In this document: piece after piece, positions 1-9,005 of the stretch
Numbering within the stretch: the first letter of the stretch is position 1
Layout: every line of letters begins with the position of its first letter
Source of the DNA: Salsipaludibacter sp963735045
GTDB taxonomy: Bacteria; Actinomycetota; Nitriliruptoria; Nitriliruptorales; Nitriliruptoraceae
Length of the DNA stretch: 64,000 nucleotides
Assembly (NCBI GenBank): GCA_963735045.1
Contig: CAVTIZ010000002.1
Location: forward strand, 682,001 to 746,000
Reading direction: 5' to 3'
Made by a program: the position numbers and the translations under genes
Notes under the pieces: model-generated
What the model was told of the DNA's origin: nothing
The model's database searches: none
What the model saw: the letters and a program-made list of their open reading frames with translations, nothing else

Positions 1-1421
1 ACCACCTCGCTGCCACTGCCCACCACCTCGGCCTGGCGCAGGTCCAGCGGAACCTGCCAGCGCTGCGACAGGTCGTCGGGGTCGAACAGGCTCAGTCGTC
101 GCCGATCGTCGGGACCGTGGGCCAGCAACACCCCGTCCTGGGTGACCACCGGCCAGGTCGTCACGACGACGTCCTGGGTCCCGAGCACGTCGCCGTCTGC
201 ATCCAGCAGCGCGAACGTCGCAGCATCCGGTGACCGCGACCAGATGCCGGCCGCCTCGCCGATCGACATCCCCGAGCGGTCCAGCAGCAGGCGCAGGTCG
301 CCCGCCCCGGTCACGAACGGCTGGGGCTGACCGGGGGTCCGTGCCGTCACGGTCCCGTCGTCGACGTCGACCGCGACCGTGTCCCGCTCACCCACGACCA
401 CCAGGTGGTCGTCGCCGAACGTCGCCATCCACCACCACGTGCCGGCCCCGAGGTCGCGCCGCCACGCCTCGGTGCCGTCCCGATCGGTCGAGACCAGGGT
501 TGCGCCGTCCAAGCTGAGCACCCGGTCGCGGGACACGATCGGCGCCCGGGGCTGGTTCGGATCGACGGGGGCGCGTCCGACCACCGCTCCCCGGGGGTCG
601 ACCAGGACCCACTCGCCGCCGGTGTCCCAGGCCAGGCCGTCACCGGCGGGCTGGCAGCTGGAGTTCGACCCCTCCGAGGTGAACACGAACCGCCCGGTCG
701 GGGGATGCACCACGCCACATCCGCGGTCCCCGGTCACCCACAACTCGCCGGTCCGCAGACGCCCGGCCGACGACTCGTCGGTGGCGGCCTGCTCCCACAG
801 GGGGTTGCCGGTGGCTGCGGCGATGCCGACCAGTCGGGCGGAAGGGCGCTCGGGGAGGAACACCGGGACCACCGGACGGTCGCCGTCCACGACCACGACC
901 AGGCTCGTCGGGTCCTGCCGGACCGACCACACGACGTCGCCGGTGCGACCGTCACGTCGCTGCAGGACGTGGCCGTCGGACGCGCCGGGGGCCGGCTGCT
1001 GGAGGACCACGTCGTCGCCGACCACCGCGACGGGCTGCCACCCACCGTCGACCGCCGCGACGTCCCACCGTCGGGTGACGACGTCGACGGGGGCCGACCA
1101 CGACGAGTCCAGACGTCCGTCGCCCGCCGCGAACGTCCACGCGGTCAGGCCGGCCGCGACGACGACCACGACCACCAGGACGGGCGCGAGCCACCTGCGG
1201 GCCCCGGAGCCGGTGTCCGGGTCGCCCCCGACCCGGCGGTCGGGCGGATCGCCGTCCATGGACACCGGCGCCAGGTCCGGGCCGGGCGGGTCACCGACCT
1301 CCATGTCGAGGGACCGGGAGGGCCGGACGGCCCGGTCCGGGTCTGGGGCCGGGTCTGGACCGGGGTCTGGACCGGGGTCTGGACCGGGGTCTGGGGCCAC
1401 GTCGGGCGCCGTGGGGTGCAT
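1..1421 (-). CDS. Membrane-anchored beta-propeller (PQQ-repeat-like) protein, 3' end outside the window
   Basis: The frame is open from an ATG at 1421 to the window edge (473 residues visible), so the C-terminus is missing. The N-terminus is a Pro/Asp-rich cytoplasmic segment with PDPG repeats, followed by a hydrophobic Val-rich transmembrane helix (near residues 80-100) and a long extracytoplasmic region. That region has repeated blade-like patterns such as DGRTGDVVWSV and GNPLWEQ, typical of PQQ-like/quinoprotein-alcohol-dehydrogenase-type repeats. It is a clear paralogue in architecture of the two genes at 2132-5553. No catalytic residues are recognisable; such proteins are often structural or ligand-binding. 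The start is uncertain, since no good ribosome site precedes ATG 1421 and an internal ATG lies after the repeats. Confidence 0.7.
   Translation of the reverse strand, partial: MHPTAPDVAPDPGPDPGPDPGPDPAPDPDRAVRPSRSLDMEVGDPPGPDLAPVSMDGDPPDRRVGGDPDTGSGARRWLAPVLVVVVVVAAGLTAWTFAAGDGRLDSSWSAPVDVVTRRWDVAAVDGGWQPVAVVGDDVVLQQPAPGASDGHVLQRRDGRTGDVVWSVRQDPTSLVVVVDGDRPVVPVFLPERPSARLVGIAAATGNPLWEQAATDESSAGRLRTGELWVTGDRGCGVVHPPTGRFVFTSEGSNSSCQPAGDGLAWDTGGEWVLVDPRGAVVGRAPVDPNQPRAPIVSRDRVLSLDGATLVSTDRDGTEAWRRDLGAGTWWWMATFGDDHLVVVGERDTVAVDVDDGTVTARTPGQPQPFVTGAGDLRLLLDRSGMSIGEAAGIWSRSPDAATFALLDADGDVLGTQDVVVTTWPVVTQDGVLLAHGPDDRRRLSLFDPDDLSQRWQVPLDLRQAEVVGSGSEV
1355..1390. repeat. 12-bp tandem repeat (3 copies) encoding PDPG repeats
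   Basis: Three perfect copies of ctggaccggggt. On the minus strand they encode the Pro-Asp-Pro-Gly repeats at the N-terminus of the propeller protein. The length is a multiple of three, so copy changes keep the frame. Confidence 0.85.
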
Positions 1422-1530
1422 GGCGTCGGGACGTGACCGGGTCACGGATGGCCTTCGGACGGGGCAGGGTCGACGCTATCGGCGCCCCGGCGTCCGGGTG
1501 CCGGGTGCCGGGTGCGATCATCGATCCGGG

Positions 1531-1536
1531 TAGCGT
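1531..1536 (+). promoter_or_regulatory. Candidate -10 element (TAGCGT) for the deoxynucleotidase gene
   Basis: TAGCGT fits the TAnnnT -10 pattern and lies 34 nt before the GTG start at 1571. The same hexamer sits at comparable distance upstream of several other genes in the window. No convincing -35 box is seen. Confidence 0.4.
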
Positions 1537-1570
1537 GTTCCACGGCGTGTGACGACCGGACGGGGCCACG

Positions 1571-2125
1571 GTGCGACTGGGGATCGACCTCGACGGGGTC
1601 GTGGCGAACTTCAACGCCGGCTGGATGCGCCTCCACGGTGAGGAGCACGGCACGGCCCTGACCCCGGACCTCGTGCAGTCCTGGGACGGACTCCACGAGG
1701 TCGGCGGCTTCCGGTCGATGGGCGAGTTCTGGGGCTGGGCCCGTGGCGGTGGTCGACGTGCCAGCATCTTCCGCCACCTGGACCCCTATCCGGAGGCCGT
1801 CCCGACCCTGGAGCGCCTCGTCCGCGCCGGACACGAGGTCGTGATCCTGACCTCCAAGCCGTGGTGGGCGATCCACGACACCTACCACTGGATCGGCGAG
1901 CACGCCCTGCCCACGCGCGAGGTCCACATGCTCGACGACAAGTGGACCGTGGCCTGCGACGTCTACCTCGACGACTCGCCGCTGGTCCTGCCACCGCTGG
2001 CCGCGCGGCGCCCCGACGCCACCGTCTGCCGGTTCGTGCGGGCCTGGAACGATCCCGTCCCGGGCACCGTCGACGTGTGGGACTGGGCCGGGTTCGAACG
2101 TCTGGTGGACGACCTCGCGGGGTGA
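1571..2125 (+). CDS. HAD-family 5'(3')-deoxyribonucleotidase-like phosphatase (NT5C type)
   Basis: 184 residues, as expected for the NT5C family of HAD phosphatases, which dephosphorylate (deoxy)nucleoside monophosphates in the cytosol. HAD motif I is DLDGVV near the N-terminus (nucleophile and acid aspartates), motif II is ILTSKPWW mid-protein, and motif IV is YLDDSPLVL near residue 138. The GTG start puts motif I at residues 6-11, as is usual. The gene lies on the plus strand between minus-strand propeller genes and its 3' end is only 6 bp from the convergent neighbour. The family call is firm; the substrate is not determined by sequence. Confidence 0.8.
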   Translation: MRLGIDLDGVVANFNAGWMRLHGEEHGTALTPDLVQSWDGLHEVGGFRSMGEFWGWARGGGRRASIFRHLDPYPEAVPTLERLVRAGHEVVILTSKPWWAIHDTYHWIGEHALPTREVHMLDDKWTVACDVYLDDSPLVLPPLAARRPDATVCRFVRAWNDPVPGTVDVWDWAGFERLVDDLAG

Positions 2126-2131
2126 AGGACC

Positions 2132-3868
2132 TCAGCCGTGGAACTCCACGGTCGCCGGCAGCGGGTGGTTGGAACCGACGGCCACGCCGCGGCGGGACGT
2201 CGCCACGACGACCGGGCGCGGATCGGCCAGGTCGATCGGGATCGACCAGGCGGGTTCCAGGGTGTCCCACCGCAACAGGGTCAGGCGCCCCCACTCGTGC
2301 AGCACCGGGCCGGCCTGGGTGAGCACCGGTCGTGTCGGCCAGGTGGAGATGCGCAGGTCGAGGCCGCTGCGCGTGGCGAGCACGGTCCCGTCGTCGTCGA
2401 GCAGGCCGACCGTGGCCGGACAGGTGCCCGGGCCGTCGTGTGCGTCATGGGCCCAGTCCGGTGCGTCCACGCACAGCAGGCGACGGGTGTTGTCGACGTC
2501 GACGCCCACGACCAGGTCGGGGTCCAGGGCGCCGCGACCGGTGGCGACCGTGTCGAGCACCACGCCGTCGGCGTCGAGCAGGTGGGTGGTCCGGGCGAAG
2601 GTGGCGGACTCGCCGTCGGGCACGGTGGTCGCGGCCACCACGGCGCGGGTCCGGGCCGGTGCCGAGGCCGCGGCCAGTACCGGTGCCGTGGGGCGTTGCA
2701 GGTCCACCACGGCCTCACCGAGGTCCACGTCCCACGCCGGTGAGCGGGCCGTCACCGGCCAGGCGCGGACCCGGGTTCCCGACGCGCCGACGACCAGCTC
2801 CGTGGGGATGTCGACGCCGCCCGCCGCCTCGCGGCCCGTGACCGGGGAGGCCGCCCGCTGCGGGCCGGGAACGGCCGCCAGGACCGGGGCCACGTCCGGG
2901 CCCGGCAGTGACCGGACCACGCCGGTGTCGTCGACCAGGTCCCAGCCCGACGGGGTCGGCACCACCCACGTGTCCCCGGTCAGGGATGCCCCGCGGACGT
3001 CGTCGCCGGTGCCCACGACGGCGAACCGGTGTCGCACGGCGCCCGTCGCGACGTCCCACTCGGTGACCTGCCGCGCGTCGTGGACCACCACGGACCCCCG
3101 CCCGGGATGGGTGCGCACGACGTTGTCGCCGTCCAGGTCCACCGCCCAGCGCAGGTCGCCGGTCGCGGGGTCCAGGGCCACGAGCCGACCCCGGTCCCGC
3201 GTCGGGTCGTCGCGGGTGTCGGTGTCCGGCTCGACCGTGGGCATCAGGACCTGGTCCGGGCCGGCCCCGACCACCACGGCGCTGGTGGCGTCGGCCACGT
3301 CCTGGGACCACGCGATGGCGCCGTCGAGGGTGGCCCGGGCCGAGATCGACAGCACGTCGAGCCGGCGCAGGGCGGGCCGCGTCTGTCCGGCCACCAGGAC
3401 GTGGTCGGCCAGCAGGGCGAGGCCGACGAGGCTCTGGTCGGGCGGCAGGGTGATCGTCCAACGCGGCGCGATCGGCCCGACGGGCACCGCCGTGATCGCC
3501 GACGGCGGCTGGTCGCGGTCCCGGTCGGCGGCCGCGACCCGCGGTCCCGACGTCGTCCCGCCGAGCAGCGCGCCCACCAGCCCGGCGACGGCCAGGGCGA
3601 CCACGGTTCCCGCCACCCAGCCGCGGTGCGTTCGGACCGTCGACCCCGACGACGTCGGTGGGCCGGACGTCCGGGCACGGTCGCCGTCGGGGTCGACGGG
3701 GGCCCCACCCGGCGAGCGGTGGACCGCCGGGTCCGGTCGCGAGGGCGGGTCCCGGACGGGTGCGCCCACCAGCATGCCAGAACCGGAGCCGGGACCGGAG
3801 TCGGAAGCGGGGCCGGGATCGGGTGGTGAACGGGGGTCTGGCGCCGGGGTGCGTGGGGACGAGCCCAT
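2132..3868 (-). CDS. Membrane-anchored beta-propeller (PQQ-repeat-like) protein
   Basis: 578 residues. The start ATG at 3868 follows a GGGGGT stretch; the frame is open further upstream but there reads as shadow of the neighbouring paralogue. Architecture: Pro/Asp/Ser-rich cytoplasmic N-terminus (about residues 1-75), one transmembrane helix rich in Val/Ala/Leu/Gly near residues 85-105, then a large extracytoplasmic propeller. Blade signatures include LDPATGDLRWAVDLDG and EWDVATGAVRHRF. Two cysteines near the C-terminal third (LLCVDAPDW, GTCPATVG) could form a disulfide and have counterparts in the next gene (SLCLEEGG, GTCPAPV). It shares strand, order and architecture with its two flanking paralogues. 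Function unknown; ligand-binding or envelope scaffold is inference. Confidence 0.8.
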   Translation of the reverse strand: MGSSPRTPAPDPRSPPDPGPASDSGPGSGSGMLVGAPVRDPPSRPDPAVHRSPGGAPVDPDGDRARTSGPPTSSGSTVRTHRGWVAGTVVALAVAGLVGALLGGTTSGPRVAAADRDRDQPPSAITAVPVGPIAPRWTITLPPDQSLVGLALLADHVLVAGQTRPALRRLDVLSISARATLDGAIAWSQDVADATSAVVVGAGPDQVLMPTVEPDTDTRDDPTRDRGRLVALDPATGDLRWAVDLDGDNVVRTHPGRGSVVVHDARQVTEWDVATGAVRHRFAVVGTGDDVRGASLTGDTWVVPTPSGWDLVDDTGVVRSLPGPDVAPVLAAVPGPQRAASPVTGREAAGGVDIPTELVVGASGTRVRAWPVTARSPAWDVDLGEAVVDLQRPTAPVLAAASAPARTRAVVAATTVPDGESATFARTTHLLDADGVVLDTVATGRGALDPDLVVGVDVDNTRRLLCVDAPDWAHDAHDGPGTCPATVGLLDDDGTVLATRSGLDLRISTWPTRPVLTQAGPVLHEWGRLTLLRWDTLEPAWSIPIDLADPRPVVVATSRRGVAVGSNHPLPATVEFHG

Positions 3869-3939
3869 GGCACCCCCGATGTCGCCGATCCGTTCACCGT
3901 ACTCCGGCACGGCCCCACGGGAAAGGGCCATCCGGGGTC

Positions 3940-5553
3940 TCAGCGGTGCCACACCAGGCGGTCGACCGTGCCCCGCTGGACCACGGCCACCCCGTGTGGC
4001 GTGGTCGCCACCAGCGGTTGGCCCCGGCCGGCCCGGCGAACGGCCAGCCCGACCGAGACCGACCACGCCACGGACAGGTCGGGCCACCGCCGCAGGGAGA
4101 CGACTCGTCGCCCGCCGTCGCCCGGGCCGGGGACCAGGAGCCCGGCACGGGTCACGCGTGGCCACGCCGGCCAGGCCACGCCAGCGCGTGGGCCGGGGAC
4201 GGTCCCGACCACCGCCCCGGTCGGATCGGCCAGTGCCACCGGTGCCGGGCAGGTCCCCCCGGGGCTCGCGTCGCCACCCTCCTCCAGGCACAACGACCAC
4301 GTCTGGCCGTCGACCTCGAGGTCGGTCACCAACGCCGGGGTCCGGTCGTCGGTCTCGGAACTTCGTTCCCACCGGGGGGTCCCGTCGGGCGACAGCACGT
4401 GCTCGGCCCAGCCGGTCGGCTCCGACGAGGAGGCGTCCGCGGCCCGGTGGGCCGTCACGACGAAGATCCCCGGGGTGTCGGGACGGCGTGGGTCGGGTGG
4501 AAAGGCCACGGGACCCGCCCAGGTCTCTCGCACGGCCGGGTCGGTGACGTTCATCCACTCGATCGGGTCGGCGAACCGGTGGGTCCAGGCGACCCGCCCG
4601 GTGGCGAGGTCGTGGGCCTCGACACGCCGGGCGTCGGCCTGCACGAAGGTCCCGTCGAGCACCCCGACGAACGGGCTGGCCTCGTCGCTGAGGACCCGTC
4701 GCGCGCCGTCGTCGGTCACCAGGTCCCACCCGAGGTCCGTCGGGACGATCCAGCCACCGTCGGTCCGGGTGGGCTCCCGCCAGTCCGGCTCCGGGTGGAC
4801 GGTGAAGCGGTGCCGCACGACGCCGTCGTCGAGGTCGAGCACGCGGAAGCGCTGGTCGGACCGAACGTCGAGCTCGTCGGTGGTCCGGCGGAGCAGGGTC
4901 GAGGTCGCCGACGTCGGCCCGAGGCGGTCCCGTCGCCACCGGACCGTGCCGTCGTCGGCGTCCAGGGCGACCACGGTGCGCACGTCCCACTGCTCACGAC
5001 CGTCGTCCCAGGTGTTGCCTCCCACGGTCGGCAGCACGACGCGGTCCCCCGACGGGCCCACCACCACGACCGTGTCCTCCGGGAATCGGCGCAGCCACCG
5101 TCGGCGTCCGTCGGCGAGGTCGTGACCGGCCACGGTCACCCGTCGGTCGTCGCGACGTGGCCCCGCCGACGGTCCGTCCATCACCACGGCGACGTCGTCG
5201 ACCACGGCCAGGCCGGTGGCGACCCGGGTGTCGGGTAGCGGCACCGACCAGCGTCGCGCCACGGCCCCGGGCGGGGCCGCCGGAGCCGCGACCAGGCCCT
5301 CCCCGCCATCCACCGGCACGCGCACGTCGGGCGTGCGTGGAAGGTGCCCCAGCGCCACGGCCACCGCCACGGTGGCCAGTGCGACCGCGACCACGGCCAC
5401 GTTGCGGAGCCAGGCCCGACGACGGTCCCCGTCCGGACTCGCGTCCTGGGACCCGCCGGCAGTCGGCGCTGCCGTCACCTCGTCGGCCGGCCCGTCGGAC
5501 GGTGCCGGACCAACCTGCATCACGACCGGTCGGTCGACCTGGTCGCGGGGCAT
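3940..5553 (-). CDS. Membrane-anchored beta-propeller (PQQ-repeat-like) protein
   Basis: 537 residues. ATG 5553 is preceded by GAGAGG at good spacing, which decides the start although the frame is open further upstream. A short polar cytoplasmic N-terminus is followed by a transmembrane helix (alternating Val/Ala, about residues 50-70) and an extracytoplasmic region with PQQ-like blades, for example LDADDGTVRWRRD and HDLATGRVAWTHRF. The C-terminal third contains the Cys pair (SLCLEEGG and GGTCPAPV) seen in the downstream paralogue, and both proteins end with a VAV-containing strand. It is first in the minus-strand order, 71 bp ahead of the next paralogue, so the two are probably cotranscribed. 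No enzymatic motif is visible. Confidence 0.8.
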   Translation of the reverse strand: MPRDQVDRPVVMQVGPAPSDGPADEVTAAPTAGGSQDASPDGDRRRAWLRNVAVVAVALATVAVAVALGHLPRTPDVRVPVDGGEGLVAAPAAPPGAVARRWSVPLPDTRVATGLAVVDDVAVVMDGPSAGPRRDDRRVTVAGHDLADGRRRWLRRFPEDTVVVVGPSGDRVVLPTVGGNTWDDGREQWDVRTVVALDADDGTVRWRRDRLGPTSATSTLLRRTTDELDVRSDQRFRVLDLDDGVVRHRFTVHPEPDWREPTRTDGGWIVPTDLGWDLVTDDGARRVLSDEASPFVGVLDGTFVQADARRVEAHDLATGRVAWTHRFADPIEWMNVTDPAVRETWAGPVAFPPDPRRPDTPGIFVVTAHRAADASSSEPTGWAEHVLSPDGTPRWERSSETDDRTPALVTDLEVDGQTWSLCLEEGGDASPGGTCPAPVALADPTGAVVGTVPGPRAGVAWPAWPRVTRAGLLVPGPGDGGRRVVSLRRWPDLSVAWSVSVGLAVRRAGRGQPLVATTPHGVAVVQRGTVDRLVWHR

Positions 5554-5915
5554 GTGGGAGCCTCTCACCCGTGGCCGAGGACACGGTCGAGTTCGGTGGC
5601 GCGACGATATCCCTGCACCGGCGCCGGGTCCCGGGTCGCCACCCCCGGCGGGGCCGTCCGGTGACCGCACCCCGACCCAGTGGCCACGGGGGTGGTCGCT
5701 ACGATCCCGATCGTTGCCCCGCTCGGACCCGCCCGGACCTCCGGAACCGGCCGCGGGGGGTGGCCCATCCCCCGAACGGGCACAACGTGGGGCTCGGGAC
5801 CGGCCAGCGCCGGATCCGATGCCGGCCCGGCGAGGGACGTCCGGCAGCACCAGTCCCGCACCACCACGCCCGGACGTCGCGCCTCCCACCTCCACCACCA
5901 CCAAGGAACCCACCC
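5554..5915. other. Divergent intergenic region between propeller gene and phnD
   Basis: 362 bp without a supportable gene. It must hold the start signals for the minus-strand propeller gene and the plus-strand phnD gene. A TACGAT hexamer at 5700-5705 is the only -10-like element that stands out; if used, phnD would have a leader of about 200 nt. AAGGAA at 5903-5908 is the phnD ribosome site. Confidence 0.5.
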
Positions 5916-7058
5916 ATGAATCGTCGCGCACTCTTCGCACTGGCGACCGCCGGTGCCCTCGTCCTGACGGCCTGTGGCTCGGACGACGGCACCGAGGAGA
6001 CCGCCACCAGCGAGTCCGCCCCGGCCGAGGATCCCTCCTCGGAGGCCATGACCGACGACGCCAGCGAGGCCATGTCAGAGACCATGTCAGAGGCCACGAC
6101 CGAGGCCATGAGCGAGTCGACCGAGGCGGCAGCGGCCGACCTCCCCGACCCGCTGGTCCTGACCCTCACCCCGTCGCAGGAGACCGGTGGCCTGATCGAG
6201 ACCGCCCAGCCGCTTGCCGACATGCTCAGCGACGAGTTGGGCGTGGCCGTCGAGGCCCAGGTCCCGACCGACTACGCCGGCGTGATCGCCGCGCTGGAGT
6301 CCGGTCAGGCGCACGTCGCCGGTGGGCTCGGCCCGCTGCAGATGGTCCAGGCCGAGGCCGTGGGGTCCGACCTGATCCTCCAGGCCGAGCGCTTCGGGTC
6401 CTACAGCTACGTGACCCAGTGGTTCACCAACGACCCCGACACCTACTGCGAGGACGAGCCCGTCGCGGTCGACCAGGAGGAGGGTGAGCCCTTCCTGTTC
6501 TGCAACGGCGTCGACGAGGCCGAGGACGCCTCCGAGGGCCCGATCGGCCAGGACATGCTGGGCAACGTCGAGGGCCAGACCGTGGCCTTCGTCGACCAGG
6601 GGTCGACCTCCGGCTACGCCGTGCCGTCGCTGCAGTTGCTGACCGAGGGCGTCGACCCGATCAACGGGATCGACTCGGTCTTCGCCGGCAGCCACGACAA
6701 CGCCGTGAAGGCCGTCTACGACGGTGATGCCACCGTGGGCGTGTCGTTCAACGACGCCCGTGGCACGCTCGTCGAGCAGACCCCCGACGTCGGCCAGGAG
6801 GTCGTCGTGTTCGGGTGGTCCTCCGCCATCCCCAACGACGGCTTCGCCACCTCGGGTGAGCTGTCGGACGAGGGTTCGCAGGCCATCAGCGACGCGCTGC
6901 AGTCCATCTGCAACGACACCGACGCCTGCGACGCCGAGGCCGAGGGCGTCATGTACCAGCTCTACGAGATCGAGGGCCTGCAGCCCGTCAACAGCGGGGA
7001 GTTCGACCTCATCCGCGACCTGCAGGACCAGCTCGCCGACCAGCTCGGCCTGAGCTGA
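5916..7058 (+). CDS. phnD: Phosphonate/phosphite/phosphate-type ABC transporter substrate-binding lipoprotein
   Basis: 380 residues. A lipoprotein signal peptide ends in the lipobox LTAC (Cys20), so the mature protein is tethered to the outer face of the membrane. An acidic linker rich in Glu, Ala, Met, Ser and Thr follows (residues about 22-70). The PhnD-like domain then begins with LVLTLTPSQETGGLIE and includes the family-type GSTSGYAVP loop near residue 230. The start ATG follows AAGGAA. It is the first gene of an importer locus with phnC and two phnE genes. No C-P lyase genes are nearby, so the ligand could be phosphonate, phosphite or another oxyanion; that is open. Confidence 0.88.
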   Translation: MNRRALFALATAGALVLTACGSDDGTEETATSESAPAEDPSSEAMTDDASEAMSETMSEATTEAMSESTEAAAADLPDPLVLTLTPSQETGGLIETAQPLADMLSDELGVAVEAQVPTDYAGVIAALESGQAHVAGGLGPLQMVQAEAVGSDLILQAERFGSYSYVTQWFTNDPDTYCEDEPVAVDQEEGEPFLFCNGVDEAEDASEGPIGQDMLGNVEGQTVAFVDQGSTSGYAVPSLQLLTEGVDPINGIDSVFAGSHDNAVKAVYDGDATVGVSFNDARGTLVEQTPDVGQEVVVFGWSSAIPNDGFATSGELSDEGSQAISDALQSICNDTDACDAEAEGVMYQLYEIEGLQPVNSGEFDLIRDLQDQLADQLGLS

Positions 7059-7075
7059 GCCACCGCCGCGACGAG

Positions 7076-7107
7076 TGCTCGGGCCACCCTGCGGGGTGGC
7101 CCGAGCA
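7076..7107 (+). terminator. Strong hairpin between phnD and phnC (attenuator/terminator)
   Basis: A perfect 14-bp inverted repeat (7076-7089 with 7094-7107) around a 4-nt loop begins 17 nt after the phnD stop. No T-tract follows, as is common in GC-rich actinobacteria. It probably stabilises or terminates the phnD message so that the binding protein is made in excess over the membrane components. Confidence 0.7.
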
Positions 7108-7223
7108 ACGTCGTGGGGGGGTTGCGTGCGTCGGGTCGACGCGTCGTGGTGTCGGTGGGTCGTGGCCTCCGGGCCCGGTGTGCGCAGGCCCAACGCCGAG
7201 CGGGGAGCACCAACGCCAGCCAG

Positions 7224-7229
7224 TAGGGT
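7224..7229 (+). promoter_or_regulatory. Candidate -10 element (TAGGGT) for phnC-phnE-phnE
   Basis: TAGGGT lies after the phnD hairpin and 46 nt before the phnC ATG. It could give the ATPase/permease genes their own transcript. Confidence 0.3.
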
Positions 7230-7275
7230 GTCGGCCGATCCGGGCCGGACCCGGTCACGCGAGACGGGGACCGCG

Positions 7276-8196
7276 ATGATCCGATTCGACAACGCCTCGG
7301 TGACCTACCCGGGTGGCGTCACGGCCATGCAGGGCCTCGACCTGACCATCGAGCCGGGCGAGTTCGTGGTCGTGGTCGGCCTGTCCGGCGCCGGGAAGTC
7401 GACCCTGATCCGGGCGGTCAACGGGCTCGTGCCGCTCACCGGCGGGTCGCTGACCGTGGAGACCAACGACGAGGACGGTGCCGGGCGTCGCCGCCACGAG
7501 GTCGTGGGCCTGTCCGGCAGGGCGCTGCGGGACCTGCGCGCCGAGGTCGGGATGATCTTCCAGGGCTTCAACCTGGTCACGCGCACGACCGTGATCAACA
7601 ACGTGCTGATGGGTCGGCTGCACCGGACCGCGACCTGGCGAACGCTGCTCGGGAGGTACCCGGCATCCGACGTCGAGATCGCGATGCGGGCATTGGAGCG
7701 GGTCGAGATCGTGGACAAGGCCTACGTGCGGGCCTCGAACCTGTCCGGCGGCCAGCAGCAGCGCGTCGGCATCGCGCGAGCGCTCGCCCAGGAGCCCTCC
7801 ATCATCCTGGCCGACGAACCGGTGGCGTCGCTGGACCCACCGACGTCCCATGCCGTCATGCGCTACCTGCAACAGATCAACCGCGAACTCGGCATGACCA
7901 CCATCGTCAACCTCCACTTCCTCGACCTGGCCACCCGTTACGCCGACCGGATCGTCGGACTGCGCGACGGGCGTCTGGTCTTCGACGGTCCCGGCAGCGA
8001 TGCCGACGACCGGGTGTTCCGCGACATCTACGGCCGCAGCCTGACGGCCGACGACGTGATGGGCGACGCCGACGACACGGCCGCGCCGCCGCCGGCCTCG
8101 GTGGCGCCGTCCCCGGGGGCGCCGTCCGCGGGGGCGCCGTCCCCGGGGGAGACCAGCTGGCCGTCCGACGGGACCGACGGTGGTCCCGCCCGGTGA
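7276..8196 (+). CDS. phnC: Phosphonate-type ABC transporter ATP-binding protein
   Basis: 306 residues. Canonical ABC ATPase: Walker A GLSGAGKST (about residues 35-43), Q-loop IFQGFNLV, signature LSGGQQQR, Walker B IILADEP followed by ASLD, and a switch histidine in NLHFLD. These match PhnC of phosphonate importers. The protein energises transport by the PhnE permeases. The C-terminus carries an extra Pro/Ala/Ser/Gly-rich tail of about 50 residues encoded by an imperfect GC-rich repeat; PhnC proteins normally end near residue 255. The stop overlaps the start of the next gene by four bases (GTGA), indicating translational coupling. Confidence 0.92.
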   Translation: MIRFDNASVTYPGGVTAMQGLDLTIEPGEFVVVVGLSGAGKSTLIRAVNGLVPLTGGSLTVETNDEDGAGRRRHEVVGLSGRALRDLRAEVGMIFQGFNLVTRTTVINNVLMGRLHRTATWRTLLGRYPASDVEIAMRALERVEIVDKAYVRASNLSGGQQQRVGIARALAQEPSIILADEPVASLDPPTSHAVMRYLQQINRELGMTTIVNLHFLDLATRYADRIVGLRDGRLVFDGPGSDADDRVFRDIYGRSLTADDVMGDADDTAAPPPASVAPSPGAPSAGAPSPGETSWPSDGTDGGPAR

Positions 8197-9005
8197 CCAG
8201 CGCCCCCCACCCGGCATCGGCGACCACGCGTCCCGCCAAACCGCCTCCGTCGACGTTCGCGATCGCGGCCGCCATCGCGGCCGCGATCCTGACGGCCGTG
8301 ACGGTGTGGGCCACCGACTTCTCCATGGCCGGGGTCGTGGAGGACCTGTCGCGACCCAACTCGTCGTTCGCGGGTCTGTTGCACATCGACTGGTCGCAGG
8401 TGACCAACCCCCGGGCCCTGGCCGCGTTCGTCGAGACGGTGCAGATGGCCGTCGTCGGCACCGTGATCGGCGGGTTCGCGGCGCTGCCCCTGGCGCTGTG
8501 GAGCTCCGACGTCGGGGCGCCCAACCGGCCGGTCCAGGTGGTCGTGCGCAGCTTCAACAACGTCGTGCGGGCGATTCCCGACGTCCTGTGGGCACTGCTG
8601 TTCGTCGCCATGGTCGGCATCGGGGTCCTGCCCGGGATCCTGTCGCTGGTCTTCTTCTCGATCGCGGTGACCTCCAAGCTCACCAGTGACGTGCTCGACG
8701 GCATCGACCCCGGTCCCGTGGAGGCCGCCAAGGCCAGCGGCGCCGGACACACCGCGATGCTGCGAACGGCGGTCGTGCCCCAGGTCCTGCCCGCCTACAG
8801 CTCGTTCCTGCTCTACAACTTCGAGCTCAACCTGCGCGCCTCGGCCGTGCTCGGACTGGTGGGCGCGGGGGGCATCGGGCAGCTGATCGACTTCTACCGC
8901 AACGCCCGGGCCTGGCCCCAGGTGTGGGGCATCATCGTGTTGTTCTTCCTGGTGACGTTCCTGGTCGAGCGCCTGTCGCTGCTGTTCCGGCGGAGGCTCG
9001 TGTGA
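8193..9005 (+). CDS. phnE: Phosphonate-type ABC transporter permease
   Basis: 270 residues, about six hydrophobic helices. The conserved cytoplasmic EAA loop that docks on PhnC is visible as GPVEAAKASGAGHT followed by MLRTAVVPQVLP. The GTG start lies in the GTGA overlap with phnC, and the stop overlaps the second permease in the same way. Tandem phnE genes are common in this family; the two probably form a heterodimeric channel. Confidence 0.9.
   Translation: MTSAPHPASATTRPAKPPPSTFAIAAAIAAAILTAVTVWATDFSMAGVVEDLSRPNSSFAGLLHIDWSQVTNPRALAAFVETVQMAVVGTVIGGFAALPLALWSSDVGAPNRPVQVVVRSFNNVVRAIPDVLWALLFVAMVGIGVLPGILSLVFFSIAVTSKLTSDVLDGIDPGPVEAAKASGAGHTAMLRTAVVPQVLPAYSSFLLYNFELNLRASAVLGLVGAGGIGQLIDFYRNARAWPQVWGIIVLFFLVTFLVERLSLLFRRRLV

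Noticed and set aside
2090..2100. GGTTCGAAC resembling a tRNA T-loop
   Set aside because: It lies inside the deoxynucleotidase coding sequence and no cloverleaf can be folded around it; no tRNA was found in the window.
2169..4547. Very long open frame on the plus strand opposite the propeller genes
   Set aside because: Composition is Arg/Ser/Thr/Pro junk typical of antisense frames in GC-rich DNA, and the opposite strand has a coherent propeller protein.
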